The notes under the pieces: generated by a model | Seen by the model: the letters and a program-made list of their open reading frames with translations, nothing else | Told to the model about the DNA's origin: nothing | Database searches by the model: none | Origin: Enterobacter sp. R4-368 | GTDB taxonomy: Bacteria; Pseudomonadota; Gammaproteobacteria; Enterobacterales; Enterobacteriaceae | Reading direction: 5' to 3' | Assembly (NCBI RefSeq): GCF_000410515.1 | Contig: NC_021500.1 | Location: 2,046,001 to 2,110,000 of the forward strand | DNA length: 64,000 nucleotides | In this document: positions 59,610-64,000 of the stretch, in pieces | Position numbering within the stretch: the first letter of the stretch is position 1 | Layout: every line of letters starts with the position of its first letter | Translations under genes and position numbers: made by a program

Positions 59610-59614
59610 GCGAA

Positions 59615-60325
59615 TTATTTACCGCCGGTCGCTTTTTGATGTTGATCGAGGAAGGCTTTCATTTCCGCCGGAGCCTGATACCCCGGAACGAGGTAGCCGT
59701 CATTCAGCACGATGGCTGGCGTGCCGTTGACGCCAAACTGCACGCCCAGCGCGTAATGGTTGGCGATGTCGATATCGCAGCTGGCGGGTTTCACCTCTTT
59801 ACCTTCCATCGCGTTATCGAAGGCTTTTTTAGGATCTTTTGCACACCAGATAGCCTTCATCTGGTTTTCAACTTCGCTTGGCACACCCTGACGCGGGAAG
59901 GCAAGGTAACGCACGGTGATGCCGAGCGCGTTGTAGTCTGCCATTTCGCTATGCAGTTTCTGGCAGTAGCCACACGTGATATCGGTGAACACGGTGATGA
60001 CATGTTTTTCCTGTGGCGCTTTGTAGACAATCATCTCTTTTTCCAGCGCGTTCAGATGCGGTAACAGCATCTTCGTGGTGACGTTCACTGGCTGCGCGCC
60101 GCTGACATCGTACATCGGTCCCTGGATGATATGTTTGCCATCTTCGGTTACATACAGCACGCCGCTGTTGGTCAATACGGCTTTCATTCCGGCAACAGGT
60201 GCGGGCAGCACTTCACCACTTTGTACACCCAGTTTTGCCAGCGACTGTTTGATAGCCGCATCATCGGCATGCGCCGCGCCGGTAAACGCAGCCAGCAGGG
60301 TGAACATCACTAAACCTTTTTTCAT
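59615..60325 (-). CDS. dsbC: Periplasmic disulfide isomerase DsbC
   Basis: A 236-residue periplasmic protein that reshuffles wrong disulfides. It has a signal peptide (1-20, cut at AHA-DD), an N-terminal dimerisation domain, and a thioredoxin domain with the CGYC active site (DITCGYCQKLH, near 118). Cis-proline is in NGTPAIV. Length and order (xerD-dsbC-recJ) match E. coli. Confidence 0.96.
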   Translation of the reverse strand: MKKGLVMFTLLAAFTGAAHADDAAIKQSLAKLGVQSGEVLPAPVAGMKAVLTNSGVLYVTEDGKHIIQGPMYDVSGAQPVNVTTKMLLPHLNALEKEMIVYKAPQEKHVITVFTDITCGYCQKLHSEMADYNALGITVRYLAFPRQGVPSEVENQMKAIWCAKDPKKAFDNAMEGKEVKPASCDIDIANHYALGVQFGVNGTPAIVLNDGYLVPGYQAPAEMKAFLDQHQKATGGK

Positions 60326-60349
60326 AACACATCCTTAGATTGTCAGCAT

Positions 60350-61246
60350 TCACGCCCGCGGGTGATGCTGTTGATGAAGCTTGCGCAGTCGCTCGGTAGC
60401 GACATGCGTATAAATTTGCGTGGTCGATAAATCCTGGTGGCCTAAAAGCATTTGCACCACGCGCAGATCCGCGCCGTGGTTCAGCAGATGAGTGGCAAAC
60501 GCATGGCGCAAAACGTGGGGCGAGAGCTTTTCACTGTCGATGCCCGCAAGCGCCGCATAGTGCTTGATGCGGTGCCAGAAAGTCTGGCGCGTCATCTGCT
60601 GCGCGCGCTGGCTGGGAAACAGCACATCAATCGAGACACCGTTTAGCAGCCAGGGGCGACCATGCTCCAGATAGTTTTCGACCCAGTACACCGCCTCTTC
60701 GCCCAGCGGCACCAGGCGTTCTTTATTACCTTTACCAATCACTCGCACCACGCCCTGGCGCAGGCTGATATCACTCATCGTCAGGCCAACCAGTTCAGAG
60801 ACGCGAAGGCCGGTGGCATACAACACCTCAAGCATCGCTTTATCGCGTAACTCCAGCGGTTGGTCAACCACCGGCGCCTGCAAAAGCCTGCCCACCTGCG
60901 TTTCACTCAAGTCTTTCGGTAAACGTTGCGGCAATTTAGGTGATGCGAGTAAAGCGCTGGGATCGTCGCTGCGTATTTTTTCCCGATAAAGGTACTGAAA
61001 AAAACGCCGCACGGCGCTAAGCAAGCGCGCCGAGCTGGTGGCCTTATAACCACCGCTCACCCTTTCAGCTAACAGCGCTTGTAAATCATCGCTTTGCGCT
61101 TTTTCAAGACTGCTGGCGTGGTGGTGCAGCCACTCCACCACGATTTTCAAATCGCGGCGGTAAGCGTTTAGCGTATTTTCCGCCAGGTTGTTCTCAAGCC
61201 AGAGAGCATCGAGAAACTGTTCGATACGTACGAGATCCTGTTCCAT
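60350..61246 (-). CDS. xerD: Site-specific tyrosine recombinase XerD
   Basis: A 298-residue recombinase that with XerC resolves chromosome dimers at dif under FtsK control. The catalytic set is visible: Arg148 (ATGLRVSEL), Lys172 (IGKGNKE), His244/Arg247 (HVLRHAFATH), His270 (LLGHQDLS) and Tyr279 (TQIYTH). The length equals E. coli XerD. It is a core gene and not a sign of an integrated element. Confidence 0.97.
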   Translation of the reverse strand: MEQDLVRIEQFLDALWLENNLAENTLNAYRRDLKIVVEWLHHHASSLEKAQSDDLQALLAERVSGGYKATSSARLLSAVRRFFQYLYREKIRSDDPSALLASPKLPQRLPKDLSETQVGRLLQAPVVDQPLELRDKAMLEVLYATGLRVSELVGLTMSDISLRQGVVRVIGKGNKERLVPLGEEAVYWVENYLEHGRPWLLNGVSIDVLFPSQRAQQMTRQTFWHRIKHYAALAGIDSEKLSPHVLRHAFATHLLNHGADLRVVQMLLGHQDLSTTQIYTHVATERLRKLHQQHHPRA

Positions 61247-61345
61247 CCAGCGTCTCCTTTACTCAAACGCTGCATTATGCCTGATTGATGTACGATTCTG
61301 GTACACTGCGTGAAAAGACACATCAAGAATCGAGAAGTTTACGTT

Positions 61346-61867
61346 ATGAATATCGGTCTGTTTTACGGTTCCAGCACCTGCTACACCGAAATGGCGGCAG
61401 AAAAAATTCGCGATATTATCGGCCCGGAACTGGTGACGCTGCACAACCTGAAAGACGATGCTCCCGCCCTGATGGAACAGTACGATGCGCTTATTCTGGG
61501 CATTCCAACCTGGGATTTCGGCGAGCTGCAGGAAGATTGGGAAGCGATTTGGGATCAGCTTGATAACCTCAATCTCGACGGAAAAATCATTGCGTTGTAC
61601 GGCATGGGCGATCAGCTCGGTTACGGCGAATGGTTCCTCGACGCACTCGGCATGCTCCACGACAAACTGGCCCCCAAAGGCGCGACATTCATCGGTTACT
61701 GGCCGACAGAAGGCTATGAGTTTACCAGTAAAAAACCAGTCATTGCCGACGGGCAGCTCTTTGTCGGGCTGGCGCTGGATGAAACCAATCAGTACGATTT
61801 AAGCGATGAACGTATTCAAGGCTGGTGCGAGCAAATACTCACGGAAATGGCGGAACGGCTCGGCTGA
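61346..61867 (+). CDS. fldB: Flavodoxin 2
   Basis: A 173-residue long-chain flavodoxin. The FMN phosphate loop is [12 protein letters not shown] (near residue 3), and the isoalloxazine loops are [12 protein letters not shown] and [10 protein letters not shown] chose ATG 61346 (MNIGLFYG), the family start, with GAGAAG upstream; the frame opens earlier. It is divergent from xerD, as in E. coli. Confidence 0.96.
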   Translation: MNIGLFYGSSTCYTEMAAEKIRDIIGPELVTLHNLKDDAPALMEQYDALILGIPTWDFGELQEDWEAIWDQLDNLNLDGKIIALYGMGDQLGYGEWFLDALGMLHDKLAPKGATFIGYWPTEGYEFTSKKPVIADGQLFVGLALDETNQYDLSDERIQGWCEQILTEMAERLG

Positions 61868-61880
61868 GCCATCCCCCACC

Positions 61881-62297
61881 TTAATGCAGCCCCTGCGCCG
61901 GGTTTTGGGTGATCATCCGGCGTAGATCGCGCCACTCCTGCGAATCCATACTGTCTGCCGCCAGCCATAAATGCTGGCGCCGCCCATCTTCCGCACGGCG
62001 TAAACGCAACATCATGCCACCGCGGATCATCCAGGGCGTACCGACAATATCCCACTCCACACCTTGCCAGCGCAGGCGGGAATCCATCAGCAATTTGATC
62101 TCGCCATGGCAGGCGTTGATCCGCCGCTGGCTGCGCACACAGTCGAAAACCACGAGCGACAGCAGCAAAAGCCACAGCGGCGTATAGCTCAACGGCCAGG
62201 GCATAAAAAGAATGAACGCCGCCACCAGCCCGTGCAGTAATAACGAAATCCATTGTGCGCGCCATGAGACGCGTAAATCAGATTGCCACAGGACCAC
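61881..62297 (-). CDS. ygfX: Inner-membrane protein YgfX (CptA)
   Basis: A 138-residue protein with two membrane spans near the N-terminus (about 17-35 and 37-53) and a cytoplasmic C-terminal half. It has been proposed to act with SdhE; a toxin role has been suggested and disputed. GTG 62297 is the start, as in E. coli, and overlaps the sdhE 3' end by 20 bases. Confidence 0.93.
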   Translation of the reverse strand: MVLWQSDLRVSWRAQWISLLLHGLVAAFILFMPWPLSYTPLWLLLLSLVVFDCVRSQRRINACHGEIKLLMDSRLRWQGVEWDIVGTPWMIRGGMMLRLRRAEDGRRQHLWLAADSMDSQEWRDLRRMITQNPAQGLH

Positions 62298-62544
62298 GAT
62301 CCCGATTCCGTGTCTGAATTAACTGCACCATTCGCTGCAACTCCGCGTCCTGGGGTTTGCCATGATTCATCAACCAGTTGAATAAATCCGGATCATCACT
62401 CTCCAGCAGACGCACAAACAGGTGCTTGTCATGGTCGCTGAGCGAGTCGTACTCGTGTTCGAAAAAAGGCATGATGGAGATATCGAGTTCGCGCATTCCG
62501 CGGCGACAGGCCCAATGGATACGGGCTTTATTATTAATATCCAT
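62278..62544 (-). CDS. sdhE: FAD assembly factor SdhE
   Basis: An 88-residue protein that helps covalent flavin attachment to succinate dehydrogenase and fumarate reductase. The conserved RGxxE motif is present (RRGMRELD, near residue 16). AGGGAGAAGAAC gives a good ribosome site. It overlaps ygfX, forming a two-gene operon. Confidence 0.95.
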   Translation of the reverse strand: MDINNKARIHWACRRGMRELDISIMPFFEHEYDSLSDHDKHLFVRLLESDDPDLFNWLMNHGKPQDAELQRMVQLIQTRNRDRGPVAI

Positions 62545-62790
62545 GTTCTTCTCCCTTCATAGGCATGAAGGCCTATTGTAACGTGTTTTTAATATTCCTT
62601 TTGCGGAATATTTCGCTTCCCGGGCCAGCTTCCAGAATAAATCGCATCGTCTGCAAAATTATCACTGTGCTGCGTAGCGCCTCGCAATGCTCGCACAATG
62701 GCACAAATCGCATGCTTTATCGCTTGCATTGAACAATGGCTCTTTTACCATTAAGTACCAACACAGCGTTAAGCTAATCAGGACATTATT

Positions 62791-63774
62791 ATGGCTTTTA
62801 CTCCATTTCCTCCGCGTCAGCCGACCGCATCTGCCCGTCTGCCGCTGACGCTTATGACGCTCGATGACTGGGCGCTGGCAACCATTACCGGTGCGGATAG
62901 CGAGAAATATCTGCAAGGCCAGGTTACCGCTGACGTATCGAAGATGGCGGCGGATCAGCATCTGCTGGCGGCGCATTGCGATTCTAAAGGCAAAATGTGG
63001 AGCAATATGCGGTTGTTTCACTATCAGGAAGGGTTTGCCTGGATTTTGCGCCGCAGCGTGCGTGAATCGCAGTTGCGCGAACTGAAAAAGTACGCCGTAT
63101 TTTCAAAAGTCACTATCGCCGCAGATGACGAACATGTGCTGCTGGGCGTTGCTGGTTTTCAGGCTCGCGCCGCGTTGGCTAATCTCTTCACAACCCTGCC
63201 GGACAGCGAAAAGCAGGTTGTACAAGACGGTGAAACAACCATTCTGTGGTTTGAACATCCGGGCGAACGGTTCCTGCTGGTTACCGATGTCGCAACAGCA
63301 GAACAGGTGACGGATAAACTGCGCGGTGAAGCACAGCTTAATAACAGCCAACAGTGGCTGGCGCTGAATATCGAAGCCGGGTTACCCGTAATTGACGAGC
63401 CAAACAGCGCACAGTTTATTCCGCAGGCGACCAACCTGCAGGCGCTGGGTGGCATCAGCTTCAAAAAAGGGTGCTATACCGGGCAGGAAATGGTTGCTCG
63501 CGCGAAATTCCGCGGAGCCAACAAACGTGCGCTGTGGTACCTGGCAGGCGCTGCCAGCCGCACGCCGGAAGCGGGTGAAGATCTTGAGTTAAAAATGGGT
63601 GAAAACTGGCGTCGCACCGGTACGGTGCTGGCATCAACTCAGTTAGATGATGGCCGCGTGCTGGTTCAGGTCGTGATGAATAATGACATGGAACCAGACA
63701 GCGTGTTCCGCGTACGCGACGACGCCAATACGTTAAGCATTGAGCCTCTGCCCTACTCGCTGGAAGAAGAATAA
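62791..63774 (+). CDS. ygfZ: tRNA-modifying/Fe-S cluster protein YgfZ
   Basis: A 327-residue folate-binding protein of the GcvT-like family, involved in Fe-S cluster maintenance and MiaB-dependent tRNA modification. The signature [12 protein letters not shown] near residue 226 holds the key cysteine. Length and divergence from sdhE match E. coli. Confidence 0.95.
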   Translation: MAFTPFPPRQPTASARLPLTLMTLDDWALATITGADSEKYLQGQVTADVSKMAADQHLLAAHCDSKGKMWSNMRLFHYQEGFAWILRRSVRESQLRELKKYAVFSKVTIAADDEHVLLGVAGFQARAALANLFTTLPDSEKQVVQDGETTILWFEHPGERFLLVTDVATAEQVTDKLRGEAQLNNSQQWLALNIEAGLPVIDEPNSAQFIPQATNLQALGGISFKKGCYTGQEMVARAKFRGANKRALWYLAGAASRTPEAGEDLELKMGENWRRTGTVLASTQLDDGRVLVQVVMNNDMEPDSVFRVRDDANTLSIEPLPYSLEEE

Positions 63775-63803
63775 TCCGCGTTAACACATCCGCGCATGCT
63801 ACA

Positions 63804-63828
63804 GCCGGGCCGGCAAAAGCCGCCCGGC
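63804..63828. repeat. REP-like palindrome, ygfZ / yqfA
   Basis: GCCGGGCCGGC-AAAA-GCCGCCCGGC is a compact GC-rich palindrome with a few mismatches between convergent genes, of the enterobacterial REP type. It may also terminate transcription. Confidence 0.6.
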
Positions 63829-63836
63829 GCTACCGT

Positions 63837-64000
<164 letters not shown>

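Noticed and set aside
60350-61246. Tyrosine recombinase as a sign of an integrative element
   Set aside because: Length, catalytic residues and neighbours identify it as the core gene xerD.

Overview
The window is chromosomal DNA of a plant-associated member of the Enterobacteriaceae. Gene content fits Kosakonia, Enterobacter or Klebsiella best: pectin genes, a cellulose operon with bcsD and its own galU, a reverse-transsulfuration pair, and a UbiD/UbiX phenolic-acid decarboxylase. The genus is inferred. Two backbone anchors follow the E. coli order: yqeF near the left end, and glyU-actS-idi-lysS-prfB-recJ-dsbC-xerD-fldB-ygfX-sdhE-ygfZ-yqfA(trhA) at the right. The roughly 45 kb between them is mostly accessory.

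Left part (1-8.8 kb): the 3' end of an oligogalacturonate lyase gene, the oligogalacturonate porin kdgM, the thiolase yqeF, and a divergent sulfur module. That module is a MetNIQ-type importer facing cystathionine beta-synthase and cystathionine gamma-lyase, which convert methionine-derived homocysteine to cysteine.

Cellulose and c-di-GMP island (8.8-27 kb): a PAS-GGDEF cyclase, a PAS/degenerate-GGDEF/EAL phosphodiesterase, then a long operon bcsO-like, bcsA, bcsB, bcsC, bcsD, PAS-GGDEF cyclase, galU paralogue, bcsZ. An OxyR paralogue that keeps both redox cysteines follows, preceded by an overlapping 35-codon ORF. The island carries enzymes that make and probably break the allosteric activator of BcsA, and one that supplies its UDP-glucose.

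Middle part (27-46 kb): a nitroreductase-family gene, a ccdAB toxin-antitoxin pair, roxA, several regulator/enzyme pairs, a GH28 polygalacturonase remnant, a cspA-family gene with a YmcF/YnfQ-type microprotein that appears to start at ATT, a Firmicutes-type uxuA with a GntP permease, an MFS transporter, a chemoreceptor, yjdI-yjdJ, a small P-loop kinase, and an operon of an unknown coiled-coil protein plus fliB behind a near-perfect FliA (sigma-28) promoter.

PAAR effector locus (46.3-48.8 kb): a PAAR protein with a C-terminal domain that looks like a circularly permuted papain-like enzyme. It is followed by four tandem small membrane proteins, one broken by a nonsense codon, with a displaced copy of the effector's C-terminal tail between the two pairs. 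This looks like an expanding effector/immunity array. Type VI secretion is inferred only from the PAAR domain.

Right part (48.9-64 kb): tRNA-Gly(CCC), a secreted protein of 20-residue repeats, actS, a LysR/UbiD/UbiX/DUF554 insertion, and then conserved housekeeping genes including prfB with its programmed frameshift.
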